Source: Paenibacillus sp. MBLB1832 (GTDB lineage Bacteria > Bacillota > Bacilli > Paenibacillales > NBRC-103111). Taken from it: 64,000 bases of DNA. This document shows positions 1-9,625 of the stretch, piece after piece. A model generated the notes under the pieces. That model saw nothing but the letters and a program-made list of their open reading frames with translations. It was not told the DNA's origin and did no database searches. The stretch is taken from contig NZ_CP130319.1 of assembly GCF_032271945.1 (NCBI RefSeq), positions 823,001 to 887,000 of the forward strand. Direction: 5' to 3'. A program made the translations under genes and the position numbers. Within the stretch, counting starts at the first letter, position 1. Each line of letters starts with the position of its first letter.

Positions 1-1
1 G

Positions 2-508
2 ACTGGGCTGCTTTTCCATGGCTGGGACTGCGGCGCGGCGAATCATATGTCCGCTGCCCGCTGGGGCAGAGCCAACGCATGGGTAGCTGTAGGTGCGCTA
101 ATGATATTTGATGAGCTGGAAGGGCAATTGGACATTCCACATGCGTTAAGGGACCAATATATCACCCTTCTGCATGGTCTGAAAAATGTGCAACACTCGA
201 ATGGTCTTTGGTCTGTTGTACTGGATAAACCGGAGTATCGTACAGAAGTGTCTGGCAGCGCAGGTATTGCTGCTGGTTTCAGCAAAGCGGTGAAGCGGGG
301 GTGGGTGGATGCTTCCTTTGCAGCAGCTGCTGATCGTACGTTGCAAGCGGTACTCAACGAGATTGATCAAGAGGGCATGGTTCATGGTGTATCTGGCGGG
401 ACACCTGTACTGGCTACTGAGGAAGAATATAATGGCTTCGCTTGTTTTCCAACCTTATACGGCCAAGGATTGGTATTGCTGTTATTAGGCCAGTACATAA
501 GCGCTTAA
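2..508 (+). CDS. GH105-type unsaturated glycuronyl hydrolase, C-terminal part (5' end outside window)
   Basis: The reading frame is open from base 2 to the TAA at 506-508, giving 168 residues of a protein whose start lies left of the window. Near its beginning it reads HGWDCGAANHMS followed by WGRANAW, the active-site stretch typical of the GH88/GH105 alpha/alpha-barrel hydrolases (YteR/YesR-like). Further on, SGSAGIAAGFSKAV and the repeated helical pattern fit the same fold, and the protein ends a little after the FPTLYGQGLVLLLL segment, as the family does. Family members remove the unsaturated uronic acid left at the end of oligosaccharides by polysaccharide lyases, normally in the cytoplasm. 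That suits the two PL8 lyases elsewhere in the window. The exact substrate (rhamnogalacturonan, glycosaminoglycan or xanthan-type) cannot be told. Confidence 0.8.
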   Translation, partial: TGLLFHGWDCGAANHMSAARWGRANAWVAVGALMIFDELEGQLDIPHALRDQYITLLHGLKNVQHSNGLWSVVLDKPEYRTEVSGSAGIAAGFSKAVKRGWVDASFAAAADRTLQAVLNEIDQEGMVHGVSGGTPVLATEEEYNGFACFPTLYGQGLVLLLLGQYISA

Positions 509-594
509 TTTGCAAGGTGTGCAAGAAAGGGGGTGGTATCTAGAATTTCGCGAGAAAGCAGGGATCAAAAATAATAAAACGAGGAGAGATTACA

Positions 595-3345
595 TTGAAA
601 TTTGCCAAATGGAAGCAAGTTTTTACACGTACCAAAGTCATATCCTTCGTTACAGCATCTATTTTATTAGGGGGGGGGATTCTGACGACAAATCCAGCAC
701 ATGCTGCTGGAGGTACAGCTTTATCTCGAACGGGATGGACTGCAAGCGCTTCCGTGACGCAAAGCAACGGTTCTGCAGCCAGCGTTGTTTTGGACGGTAA
801 TACAACGACGATATGGTCGACAGGAACCGCTTTAACGAGTAGTCAGTGGTTTACCGTAGATATGGGTGCGGCCAAAACGTTTGACCGAATCGTCCTGGAT
901 TCTGGTACGTCCTCCAACTACATTCGCGGCTATAGCCTATATGTATCCTCTGACGGAACGAATTGGGGGAACCCTGTTGTAAGTGGCGTGGGCAACGGAC
1001 AAATGATTGATATTCGCTTTCCGTCTCAGACAAAGCAATTTGTGAAAATTCAATCAACGGAAGGCAATGGTGCAACCTCCAATCCGTGGAAAATCGCAGA
1101 GTTGAATGCCTATACAGGATCGACTGAAGCGGAAGTTACTTACAATTTCGCAACCGAGGTAAATCAAGGCTCGCCTTATGTATTTGGAGGAACAGGCAAC
1201 GATCAGACGGATGCAGGCGTCATAGCTGCACTGAAGGGGAAAGGCTTTAACCTTACGCGTCTCGATGCTCAGATGATTGGCATCGTGCCTAGCAAACTAC
1301 CGGGTACGACAACGGCTACAACAGTAGCAAATTACAAGGCTGCAATGGCAGATAGTGCAACAGGTGATGTAGCGGATCCAAGTACTTGGAACTGGGAAGA
1401 CTCCGGGCTCGAAAGCAAATTAAATGCCTACGATAGCGCTGGTTATAAAATAATGCTGGTTTTCGCCTACACCTCCCCTTGGCTTTCTTACAGCGGAGCG
1501 AAGACCGGTGTACCTATGGACTTGGACGTGTATCAGGATATCATTACTAAAATCTATCAGCACTTCGCCTCCAAAGTGGATTATTGGGAAGTATGGAACG
1601 AGCCCGATAATGACAGCGTATTCTCTTTAAGCGGGTCGCCATATACCGATCGTATCCTTGCTTACAGGGATATGTATTATGCAGCTGCATCTGGTATTCG
1701 GTCAGTGAGTGCAACAGCTCCAATTGGCGGACCTGCACTGGCTAGTTCCTACTGGACCGGTTGGGTAGACAGCATGTTTAACGACAGCCGAATTGCGAAT
1801 GATGTTAATTTTATCAGTTTCCATAACTATGCATTAAATGAGACGGAACCTGTATTGAATTGGAAAACATATCTCGCAAATAAAGGTAAAAGCAGCATCC
1901 CGCTATTTATGGACGAGTGGAACGTACAGGGGAAAATCAGTTTAATCACCCCGATGGACAACATGGATGACTCGGCGATCTCTTTCACAGGAAAGAGGTT
2001 AATTGATAATTATAAAAATGGCATATTCAGCACCAGCTTATATTCACTCGGAGAGGGGTTGAACTTTGGCTTCTGGTACACGACGTTTGATGGGCAGCTT
2101 GCTTCCAAAACGAGAACATGGGATGTCCTGGCCAACCGAATTGGTCTTGGGACCGGTCAAGGCAGTGTTAAACAGACGGTTTCGCAAGTTGGCATTCGTT
2201 CAGGCATGGCAGTGACGAATGCGGCCGGCGAGAAAGTTGTGGCCTTCTCCAATCCAGAATCGTTTTCGAGGGATGTCGCAGTTACGATTCAAAATACGGG
2301 AATCTCTGGCACGAGCGCCTACTTGGAGATTTATGAAGCTTCCGATTCGTATACGGGTGCTAGTGTCAAACAATACCAGACCGTGAATGTAAGCGGCGGA
2401 ACCATTTCAACGACTGTAAATGTTCCAGATAATGCAGTGGTGGCTTTTAAGATTAAAACGGGAACTGCACCGGCACAGCCTCCTGCCTATGTCTCTCCGC
2501 TTCCTAATGCAGGCCTGCTTGATCGCAGCACTTGGATGGCAAGTGGAGGAACGGGGACCGCAACTGTGAACAGTACAGCCAAGAATGCAATTGACAAGTA
2601 TTTGGATACCCGTTGGACACCGGGGGTTGCCCAAAGCGCAGGCAATTTTTATCAGATTGATCTTGGGGCAGTTACCACGTTTGACCGACTGGTTATGAAA
2701 TCCTATGGAACCGGGTACGCGCACGGCTTTTCCGTGTACGTGTCGAACGACGGCAGCAACTGGGGCAGCGCTATAGCAACGGGAGGGTCAAGCAATGTGA
2801 TCGTGAATGGGAACCAAGCCAATCATGATCTAACCCTTCCTTTGCAGAATGCGCGCTATGTAAAAGTGGTCTTAACAACAGGTTATAGCGGTTGGTGGTC
2901 GCTACACGACTTTGAGCTTTACCATAACTTGGCTAAGTCTGCATCGGCCTCTGCATCGAATGCGGCAAGCGGCTTCCCGGCCAGCAATGTCATCGATGGC
3001 GACAATTCAACCGCTTGGGTTAGTGTGAATAACGCTCCTACGCCACATTACATTACATTGACATGGCCATCGGGCAAATCATTTAGCAGTCTCGGGCTTA
3101 TGACGCATAATGCGTTAGGGCAGGGACCGACGAATTGGAACATTGAAGTGTCCGATGATGGCAGTACCAATTGGACCAGTGTTGCTTCATCTGGGACAGT
3201 CACTTGGCAGTATAACACTTCGACTCGTGAGCTGCGAACGGTGAGTTTTGCCGCTGTAACGAACAAAAAAGGGGTAAGAGTTAAAATTAATGCTTGGAAC
3301 AATCAATGGTTGCACGATGCGGTAGATGAACTCATTGTTCGCTAA
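595..3345 (+). CDS. Secreted clan GH-A glycoside hydrolase (GH39-like) with three discoidin-type modules
   Basis: 916 residues. A TTG start at 595 is supported by GAGGAGAG about 7 bases upstream and by the signal peptide that follows (about 1-38, ending near PAHAAG). Domain order: F5/8 type C (CBM32-like) module about 40-178; TIM barrel about 185-510; a small beta domain about 515-620; two more discoidin-like modules about 632-775 and 780-916. In the barrel, YWEVWNEPD puts the likely acid/base at E336 and FMDEWN puts the likely nucleophile at E441. Both are clan GH-A signatures, and the layout is closest to GH39-like enzymes, though GH30 or GH5-like families are not excluded. It probably acts outside the cell on a branched polysaccharide held by the three modules. 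It lies between GH105 and DUF5054 genes, 35 bases from the latter. Confidence 0.8.
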   Translation: MKFAKWKQVFTRTKVISFVTASILLGGGILTTNPAHAAGGTALSRTGWTASASVTQSNGSAASVVLDGNTTTIWSTGTALTSSQWFTVDMGAAKTFDRIVLDSGTSSNYIRGYSLYVSSDGTNWGNPVVSGVGNGQMIDIRFPSQTKQFVKIQSTEGNGATSNPWKIAELNAYTGSTEAEVTYNFATEVNQGSPYVFGGTGNDQTDAGVIAALKGKGFNLTRLDAQMIGIVPSKLPGTTTATTVANYKAAMADSATGDVADPSTWNWEDSGLESKLNAYDSAGYKIMLVFAYTSPWLSYSGAKTGVPMDLDVYQDIITKIYQHFASKVDYWEVWNEPDNDSVFSLSGSPYTDRILAYRDMYYAAASGIRSVSATAPIGGPALASSYWTGWVDSMFNDSRIANDVNFISFHNYALNETEPVLNWKTYLANKGKSSIPLFMDEWNVQGKISLITPMDNMDDSAISFTGKRLIDNYKNGIFSTSLYSLGEGLNFGFWYTTFDGQLASKTRTWDVLANRIGLGTGQGSVKQTVSQVGIRSGMAVTNAAGEKVVAFSNPESFSRDVAVTIQNTGISGTSAYLEIYEASDSYTGASVKQYQTVNVSGGTISTTVNVPDNAVVAFKIKTGTAPAQPPAYVSPLPNAGLLDRSTWMASGGTGTATVNSTAKNAIDKYLDTRWTPGVAQSAGNFYQIDLGAVTTFDRLVMKSYGTGYAHGFSVYVSNDGSNWGSAIATGGSSNVIVNGNQANHDLTLPLQNARYVKVVLTTGYSGWWSLHDFELYHNLAKSASASASNAASGFPASNVIDGDNSTAWVSVNNAPTPHYITLTWPSGKSFSSLGLMTHNALGQGPTNWNIEVSDDGSTNWTSVASSGTVTWQYNTSTRELRTVSFAAVTNKKGVRVKINAWNNQWLHDAVDELIVR

Positions 3346-3380
3346 GTTGTGATTGGTTGTGAGCAAGAGGAGACGAGAGT

Positions 3381-5504
3381 ATGGATACAATTGAAACCGT
3401 GCATGTTATTTTCAAAACGCATTTGGACATTGGATTTACTGATTTGGCGGAGCGGGTGATTGTGCAATATCGTGAACAATTCATCCCTAAGGCACTGGAT
3501 TTGGCCGAAGAGCTCGCTGCCGCTGGCGGTGAAGAGCGATTCGTTTGGACGACCGGTTCCTGGCTGATTGCCGATTATTTGAAGTATGCGGGCCATGTGG
3601 AGCGAAAGCGAATGGAAGCAGCTATCTTAGCTGGGCACATTGTCTGGCATGGGCTTCCGTTCACGACGCATACGGAACTGATGGATGCCGAGTTGTTCAA
3701 TTATGGCTTGTCCATTGCGAAGCGGCTCGATCAACAGTTCGGAAAACAGACGATCAGTGCCAAAATGACGGATGTCCCTGGACATACCAGGGCTATTGTG
3801 CCACTTATGGCGAAGCGGGGTATACGCTATCTTCATCTGGGTGTAAACCCTGCTTCTAAGCGGCCCGCGGTACCGGATTTGTTCATCTGGCGCGGATCAG
3901 ACGGATCGGAAATCATTGTTCATTATGCGAATGACTATGGCAATGTGTTTCAATTGGACGGACTTCGTGATGTCCTTGTCTTCGCTCACACTGGAGACAA
4001 CTGTGGTCCACCGAGCGCTGACGAAATTCGTCAGCAGTTCGCAGACCTAACACGCCGATTTCCAGGAGCGCAAGTAAAAGCCTCAACCTTGGACGCATTC
4101 GCGGCCAAAATCATGCCTATGATGCATAGATTGCCTGTGGTTGAGGAGGAAATTGGCGACTCCTGGATTCACGGCGTGGGCACCGATCCCTACAAAGTGG
4201 CCTCCTACCGAGCATTGCTAAGGTTGAGAACTAGCTGGATTGCGCAGGGGAGATTAACGCAAGACAGCGAAGACTATAATCAATTAAGCGAGTCGCTTCT
4301 CATGATTCCGGAGCATACATGGGGGGTAGACATTAAAAAATTCCTTGCTGACAACAGGCATTATAATAGGGCGGATTTCGAAAATGCACGAAGGGCAGAT
4401 GTCATAACCGATGACGCCATCCCGGAAATGTTCCGCTACATAGGGGCTTTCGCACTCAACGAACACGATACGAAGTCAGCTGAAGGGTTTGCTGTCTTAT
4501 CTGGCAGGCGGAGCTATCAATTTGTAGAGTCCTCCTGGCAAGAGCAGCGTAATTATATCAGCAAGGCTGTTGCCGTGCTTCCTCCTGATTTGCGGGAGGA
4601 AGCGCAACATGCTTTAGCTGCGTTGAAACCTGTTTGGCGTCAGCGGCCGGCACATGCGTTGCGGATCGTACCAGGTGAGTCCCTGAATGCGAGTATGTTT
4701 CGTGTTCAAGTGGGGGTGGACGGTTCTTTAAGCAAGATTACAGCTCCGTCCGGTAAAGAGTGGGCTGGCACAGGCAGAAATTTGACTGGTTTTGGTGCCT
4801 TTCGGTATGAATCACTCGGTCAAGCAGAGTATGACCGCTGGTTCGAACAGTACGTACAGAACCGCAAGATGACACACGCCTGGGCAGATTCGGATTTTGG
4901 CAAGCCAGGGATGGGGTTGTTTGCACCTGAACATAAGCATGCTGTCTACGCGCCATATGTTGAAGAAGTATGGCTGATAGACGATGAAGCAGTAGATGAA
5001 ATATGTCTGCAATTGAGGCTGCCTGCGGTAGTTAGCCAACAAGGCGGGGCTCCTGCCCGTCTACAGCTTGTGTATAGGTTTTCCAAAGCTGAGCAGGTGT
5101 TGGAAATGGAACTCGCATGGTTTGATAAACCTGCGACTCGGTTGCCAGAAGCACTGTGGTTTTCCTTTATCCCACAAGTTGATAATCCGACCAGATGGCG
5201 GTTGGATAAGCTTGGAGAACGTATCTCTCCTCTGGATGTCGTGAAGGATGGAAATCGCAATCTGCACGCTGTCAATGAAGGCATCTTTTATCATGGTGCG
5301 GATGGCAAACTAAGTATCGAATCCTTAGATGCAGCCTTAGTGGCTCCTGGTGCGCCAAGATTGTTGCAGTTTGATAATTCGATCGGATTACAATCGGATG
5401 GTATGCATTTTCAACTGTATAACAATGTATGGGGGACGAACTTTCCAATGTGGTACGAAGAGGATGCTTGCTTTCGATTCGTGATCAAATTTGAGGAGAG
5501 CTAG
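3381..5504 (+). CDS. DUF5054 family protein, intact copy (GH38-like N-terminal fold)
   Basis: 707 residues, no signal peptide, start ATG at 3381 with GAGGAGA upstream. The N-terminal third carries KTHLDIGFTD and later MTDVPGHTRAIVPLMAKRGI, which resemble the metal-binding H-x-D region and first barrel strands of GH38 alpha-mannosidase-like proteins. The C-terminal half is beta-rich and ends WGTNFPMWYEEDACF. The family is common in Paenibacillus glycan loci; its reaction is not established as far as I know. This is the only complete copy in the window: two damaged paralogs lie at 13,674-14,291 and 46,249-47,199. They are more like each other than like this one (both have EEAWL, DEMCLQL and LPEVANQQGG where this copy has EEVWL, DEICLQL and LPAVVSQQGG). 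A cytoplasmic glycosidase role is an inference. Confidence 0.75.
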   Translation: MDTIETVHVIFKTHLDIGFTDLAERVIVQYREQFIPKALDLAEELAAAGGEERFVWTTGSWLIADYLKYAGHVERKRMEAAILAGHIVWHGLPFTTHTELMDAELFNYGLSIAKRLDQQFGKQTISAKMTDVPGHTRAIVPLMAKRGIRYLHLGVNPASKRPAVPDLFIWRGSDGSEIIVHYANDYGNVFQLDGLRDVLVFAHTGDNCGPPSADEIRQQFADLTRRFPGAQVKASTLDAFAAKIMPMMHRLPVVEEEIGDSWIHGVGTDPYKVASYRALLRLRTSWIAQGRLTQDSEDYNQLSESLLMIPEHTWGVDIKKFLADNRHYNRADFENARRADVITDDAIPEMFRYIGAFALNEHDTKSAEGFAVLSGRRSYQFVESSWQEQRNYISKAVAVLPPDLREEAQHALAALKPVWRQRPAHALRIVPGESLNASMFRVQVGVDGSLSKITAPSGKEWAGTGRNLTGFGAFRYESLGQAEYDRWFEQYVQNRKMTHAWADSDFGKPGMGLFAPEHKHAVYAPYVEEVWLIDDEAVDEICLQLRLPAVVSQQGGAPARLQLVYRFSKAEQVLEMELAWFDKPATRLPEALWFSFIPQVDNPTRWRLDKLGERISPLDVVKDGNRNLHAVNEGIFYHGADGKLSIESLDAALVAPGAPRLLQFDNSIGLQSDGMHFQLYNNVWGTNFPMWYEEDACFRFVIKFEES

Positions 5505-5552
5505 GTTTAGAATCCTGAAACGATAGGGGACCCTCTATTAATTTGTAAGAGG

Positions 5553-5686
5553 TTTTAAAAACATATTTGTAATTCAAAATGAACACTCGAAAACAACACT
5601 TAAAACTTAATTTGTAAATCGATTATATATGAATAGCCAGCAAAACCTTGCGTTTGCTGGCTACTTGATCTTCAAAACTTATTTGT
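5553..5686. repeat. Dispersed structured repeat, copy A
   Basis: Three related 18-base sites (consensus ACTTCAAAACTTATTTGT) lie at 5553-5570, 5598-5615 and 5669-5686. A perfect-arm hairpin sits between the second and third, at 5635-5662 (AGCCAGCAAA...TTTGCTGGCT). Copies B and C have the same order, with the first two sites 45 bases apart in each. Copy A begins about 50 bases after the stop codon of the intact DUF5054 gene. The hairpin could act as a transcription terminator for that gene, although no T-run follows it here. Confidence 0.8.
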
Positions 5687-6150
5687 CTCTCAACACCAAA
5701 TGGCATATATAATCGTTATTTTGATTCTGGAAATGGTTATTCAGAAAATTATCATAAAGAGTCAATTTCATTATTAAATTTGCAGAATTTATGGAGGCGC
5801 TTACAGCAATGAAGTTAGAAGTAGTTCCTTAGATAAATATTTGTTCATAGTCGTAATCTTAGTCTATTACCGTCGCCCCATTGCTCGTTGAAAACAATAT
5901 TGAACACAATATTCTTAATAATACACCTCGTATTGGGATGAATGGGAGTTTATGATAAAAATATCAAAATATCAAAATATCACGCAGAGCTACCAACTCT
6001 TATTGGCGTCTGTGATTATGGCATCAACCTATTGCATGAAATCTCAAGAAAAGACAATAAACGTAAAAAAAGCATATTGCCAGTGGACCTGCCATGTGGT
6101 AGCGTACTCCCAGTATCCATATAAACAACTGTTAAATTGGAGGGAAAGGG
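5687..6150. other. AT-rich intergenic region before the ABC pair
   Basis: No gene is recognised here. A tandem repeat of the octamer AAAATATC occurs three times at 5958-5981. Short open frames from 5942 and 5952 overlap this repeat but have no good ribosome binding site and no recognisable product. The promoter of the ABC-ABC-PL8 operon probably lies in this region, but I cannot assign -35 and -10 boxes with confidence. Confidence 0.5.
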
Positions 6151-7869
6151 TTGCGCGAATATTTTTGGATTTTATCGTATATCCGGCCTTATAAGAAGCT
6201 GTTCGCTGGCATGGTCATCTGCGGTTTCATCGTGACCGCCTTTGAGGCGGCTATCCCGCAGTTTATCCAGTACTTTATCGACCAAGTACTGCCGGATAAG
6301 GATTTGGAGAAATTCCAGACATCTATCGTCGGCATGGTTGCTCTGTTGTTAGCGATGATAGGGGCATCGGCGATTCAAAATCTGCTCCAGCGCCATGTCA
6401 AGGAAAAAGCATCCCGGGATATGCAGCTCTCCGTGTTCCGTCAGCTCCGATCACTGGGTTTTGCTTATTACGAGCAGCATCCGGTTGGGGAGACACTGTC
6501 GCTGGTTCACACAGATGTCAATTCGGTTAAGCGGGTGTATTCGGAATTTCTGTCCCTAATGCTGAACCAATTCCTGCTGCTGGTCATCCCTCTGACGCTA
6601 CTCCTGAACATAAGCGTCAAGCTGACGCTGTTGGTGCTGCCCTGTTACCTGCTCTATTACACGGTAGGTCCTTTCATTGACAAGAAATCGACAGAGTATT
6701 TGAAACGGCAAACCTTGGATAGGCAGGTGCTGAACAAAAAGATCTACGACAACGTAGCCTCCATCACGGAGGTGCGAGCAGCAGGTGCTGAAGATTGGGA
6801 GCTTGGGCGGCTGGAGGAGAAATACTCCACCTACAGCCGAACCAGGGTAACATCACTATTGTACAGGCACCTTAGGTTCATGTTTCGGGCGTTTTCCGGT
6901 GCCGTAGGTATGATAGTTTTCTACATAGTTGCCGCAAGAATGATCCGGGATCACTCCTTTACCATCGGGCAATTTAGTGCTTTTGCGATCTATGCCGTAT
7001 TGGTTTTGAACATGATCGGCAGATTTACCATCTCTCTGATGGAGCAGTCCTACATCGTCCACCAGGCCAAGCGAATCTATACCTTCATGGCTATTCGGCC
7101 TGTTGTTCAGGATCCGTCCGTTGAGCATGCGGTCTATCCGGCAGAGATACAGGGTGCAATCCGGTTCTCTGGGGTACAGTTCGCCTACCCGGATCGGGAG
7201 CCGGTGCTTCAGGGGTTGGATCTCAGTATCTGCCCCGGTGAGAGGGTCGCCTTGGTTGGCACAAGCGGAGGAGGCAAGTCAACCGTTATCAAGCTGTTGG
7301 GGCGATTCTACGATCCCGCTGCAGGAAGCATTACGCTGGATGGCATTCCCCTCAATCGTTTGCCACTCGCCGTATTGAGGGAGAGCATGGGCTTTGTCTT
7401 CCAAGACAATTATGTCTTCGGTGCCAGCGTTAGAGAGAATATCCGGTTCGGACGACCGGAGGCGAATGATGAGGAGGTAGAGGAGGCGGCACGATCCGCC
7501 TGCGCACACGAATTTATCCTGCAGCTGCCAGAGGGCTATGATACTCTGCTGGGAGAGAGAGGGATGCGGTTGTCCGGTGGGCAAAAGCAGCGGATCGCCA
7601 TCGCCAGGATGTTCATCAAAAACCCCAAGATTATCATACTGGATGAAGCCACTTCCGCCCTTGACAATCTTAACGAACGGACCGTCCAAGAGGCTCTTGA
7701 GGCGCTCATGCAAGGCCGGACCACGATAACGGTGGCCCACCGCTTAAGCACGGTCCAGGATTACGACAAGCTCGTCTTCATCCGGGATGGCCGGATCGCA
7801 GAGCAAGGCTCCTATGAGGAGCTCCTAAACCGCCGAGGACATTTCTATGAACTGGCGATGGGAGGGTGA
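6151..7869 (+). CDS. ABC transporter half-molecule, exporter fold (membrane domain plus ATPase), first of a pair
   Basis: 572 residues. The TTG start at 6151 is preceded by GGAGGGAAAGGG. An N-terminal six-helix type-1 exporter-fold membrane domain (about 1-310) is followed by an ATPase domain with Walker A ALVGTSGGGKST, signature LSGGQKQR, Walker B IIILDEATSALD and the H-loop TVAHRLST, all canonical. The next gene encodes a second half-transporter starting 4 bases after this stop, so the two probably form a heterodimer. Both ATP sites look catalytically competent, unlike many heterodimers with one degenerate site. No dedicated substrate-binding protein or permease gene is attached; instead a cytoplasmic PL8 lyase gene follows. 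Peptide, lipid or drug export is the usual role of this fold. Movement of an oligosaccharide is suggested only by context. Confidence 0.85.
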   Translation: MREYFWILSYIRPYKKLFAGMVICGFIVTAFEAAIPQFIQYFIDQVLPDKDLEKFQTSIVGMVALLLAMIGASAIQNLLQRHVKEKASRDMQLSVFRQLRSLGFAYYEQHPVGETLSLVHTDVNSVKRVYSEFLSLMLNQFLLLVIPLTLLLNISVKLTLLVLPCYLLYYTVGPFIDKKSTEYLKRQTLDRQVLNKKIYDNVASITEVRAAGAEDWELGRLEEKYSTYSRTRVTSLLYRHLRFMFRAFSGAVGMIVFYIVAARMIRDHSFTIGQFSAFAIYAVLVLNMIGRFTISLMEQSYIVHQAKRIYTFMAIRPVVQDPSVEHAVYPAEIQGAIRFSGVQFAYPDREPVLQGLDLSICPGERVALVGTSGGGKSTVIKLLGRFYDPAAGSITLDGIPLNRLPLAVLRESMGFVFQDNYVFGASVRENIRFGRPEANDEEVEEAARSACAHEFILQLPEGYDTLLGERGMRLSGGQKQRIAIARMFIKNPKIIILDEATSALDNLNERTVQEALEALMQGRTTITVAHRLSTVQDYDKLVFIRDGRIAEQGSYEELLNRRGHFYELAMGG

Positions 7870-7873
7870 GGAC

Positions 7874-9598
7874 ATGAGATATATCAAGTGGTTATGGCCC
7901 TTGATTCGAATCAAAAAATGGTGGCTTCTGCTCGGTTTAGCCTTAATGGCAGTGGAAACACTGGCTGCATACGCGGGGATCAGCATCCAGCAAAGACTCA
8001 TTGATGATGTTCTGATTAGGGGATTTTACAGCAAATTGCCATTTTATTTGCTCCTTATGGGTGTTTTCTTGTTGTCGACTCCAGGGTTATTCACCCTTAT
8101 TGCAATGATCTGCCATAGTGCGGGATACCAGCTTCGGGTCATACTGGCCGGCAAAATCATGGCCCATTACTACCGGTTGCCTGCCCATGTTTTCCTCAAG
8201 GAACGAATGAGTCGGTTTGTGGATTATTTGGAGAAGGATATTTATGACGTCTGCGAGAGTGTATCCTATCTGATTCCCCGGGGTCTGCAGCAGCTCTTTG
8301 GAGTCATCTGTCTCATGGCGCTGATCGGATGGATCAATCCCATATTGCTGCTCTTTTCTGTGGTGTTCGGTCTCTTCTATGTGGGTCTGGGCCGGTATTT
8401 CTCCCTCAGGGTTCAAGGAGCTGGGCGAGAGGTGAGGGAGCGGAACACGGAGTTACTAATTCACCTGGAGGAAGGGGTATCCGCCACTCGGGAGGTGGTA
8501 GCTTTTCATAGGATGGATTGGGAGCACAGGAGGTACACGCAGCTGTTTGGTCGATATTTTGATGCGGTATTGAGAGAGGGCAAGCTGGCAAACCGCCAAA
8601 TCTTCCTGAGCGATCCCCTCAAATGGTGCGGCAACCTGCTGCTGCTATTTTACGGAGGCTATCTTGTCATTCAAGGCGGGCTCAGCGCAGGGGAGTTTGT
8701 TGTATTGTACCAATTCAACTCCCGTCTGGTTGACGGCTTCCAGCAGGTTTTTTCCAGCTATATGATGTTTGCTCGCTCCAAGGCAGGGGTAGACAGACTG
8801 AGAACCATTACCGACGAAGAGGTGGAGCAGGATGGAACGATGAAAATAACGGGAGCCATCTCCAGCCTGGTTTTCGAGAATGTGAATTTTACGTATCCGA
8901 AGCAAACTTCTCCTGTATTGCAGCAGTTCGACATCTGCATACCGATAGGCTGCAAGGTGGCGTTCGTTGGGCTGAGCGGCGGCGGCAAATCCACGGTATC
9001 CAAGCTGCTCATGCGTCTCTATGAGCCTGATTCCGGGCGTATAGCTGTCAATGGCATGGATCTTCGCGAACTGAGCAGGAGGATGTGGTCCGGCAGGATC
9101 GCCATCACCTTCCAAGAACCCTACATGTTCCCGGATACGATCCGGAACAACTTGATCTTCGGCAGGCAGGGAATAAGTGAGGAACAAATGATAGGGGTAT
9201 GCAGGAGGATGCAGATCCACGAGATGATAGCGGGTCTGCCGAATGGCTATGACACGGTGCTTGGGGAGCGTGGGGTTACCATATCTGGCGGGGAGCGGCA
9301 GCGGCTGGCACTGGCTCGTGCCGTACTTGGAGACCCGGAGATTCTGATCCTCGACGAGGCGACCTCCGCTCTGGATCTGGAAACGGAACGGCTGGTCCAG
9401 ATGAACCTAGATGAGCTCAGGGTGGGCAGAACGACGATCATTATCGCCCACAGGCTGTCTACGATTCAGAATGCGGACATGATCTTCGTCATGCAGGACG
9501 GTCGGCTTGCCGAATCTGGGAACCACGAGACACTGTTGGCATACGGACACTTGTACCGGGATCTGGTTCATTCTTCATTTGAAAGCAAAGTATCCTAA
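7874..9598 (+). CDS. ABC transporter half-molecule, exporter fold, second of a pair
   Basis: 574 residues from ATG 7874, which has GGGAGGGTGAGG directly upstream. An in-frame ATG at 7847 would overlap the previous gene by 23 bases and lacks such a site, so I prefer 7874. Membrane domain about 1-315, then an ATPase with Walker A AFVGLSGGGKST, signature ISGGERQR, Walker B ILILDEATSALD and IIAHRLST. It is diverged from its neighbour throughout the membrane domain, as expected of heterodimer partners. The PL8 lyase gene begins 27 bases downstream, so the three genes are very probably one transcript. The transported substrate is unknown; see the finding on this operon. Confidence 0.85.
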   Translation: MRYIKWLWPLIRIKKWWLLLGLALMAVETLAAYAGISIQQRLIDDVLIRGFYSKLPFYLLLMGVFLLSTPGLFTLIAMICHSAGYQLRVILAGKIMAHYYRLPAHVFLKERMSRFVDYLEKDIYDVCESVSYLIPRGLQQLFGVICLMALIGWINPILLLFSVVFGLFYVGLGRYFSLRVQGAGREVRERNTELLIHLEEGVSATREVVAFHRMDWEHRRYTQLFGRYFDAVLREGKLANRQIFLSDPLKWCGNLLLLFYGGYLVIQGGLSAGEFVVLYQFNSRLVDGFQQVFSSYMMFARSKAGVDRLRTITDEEVEQDGTMKITGAISSLVFENVNFTYPKQTSPVLQQFDICIPIGCKVAFVGLSGGGKSTVSKLLMRLYEPDSGRIAVNGMDLRELSRRMWSGRIAITFQEPYMFPDTIRNNLIFGRQGISEEQMIGVCRRMQIHEMIAGLPNGYDTVLGERGVTISGGERQRLALARAVLGDPEILILDEATSALDLETERLVQMNLDELRVGRTTIIIAHRLSTIQNADMIFVMQDGRLAESGNHETLLAYGHLYRDLVHSSFESKVS

Positions 9599-9625
9599 AG
9601 AATTGGCAAAGGACAGGTGACATAC

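Noticed and set aside
5942..6194. Small overlapping open frames before the ABC exporter-type genes, considered as a peptide precursor exported by the pair
   Set aside because: They have poor ribosome binding sites, overlap the AAAATATC repeat, run into the ABC gene and show no leader or core peptide pattern or modification genes nearby.
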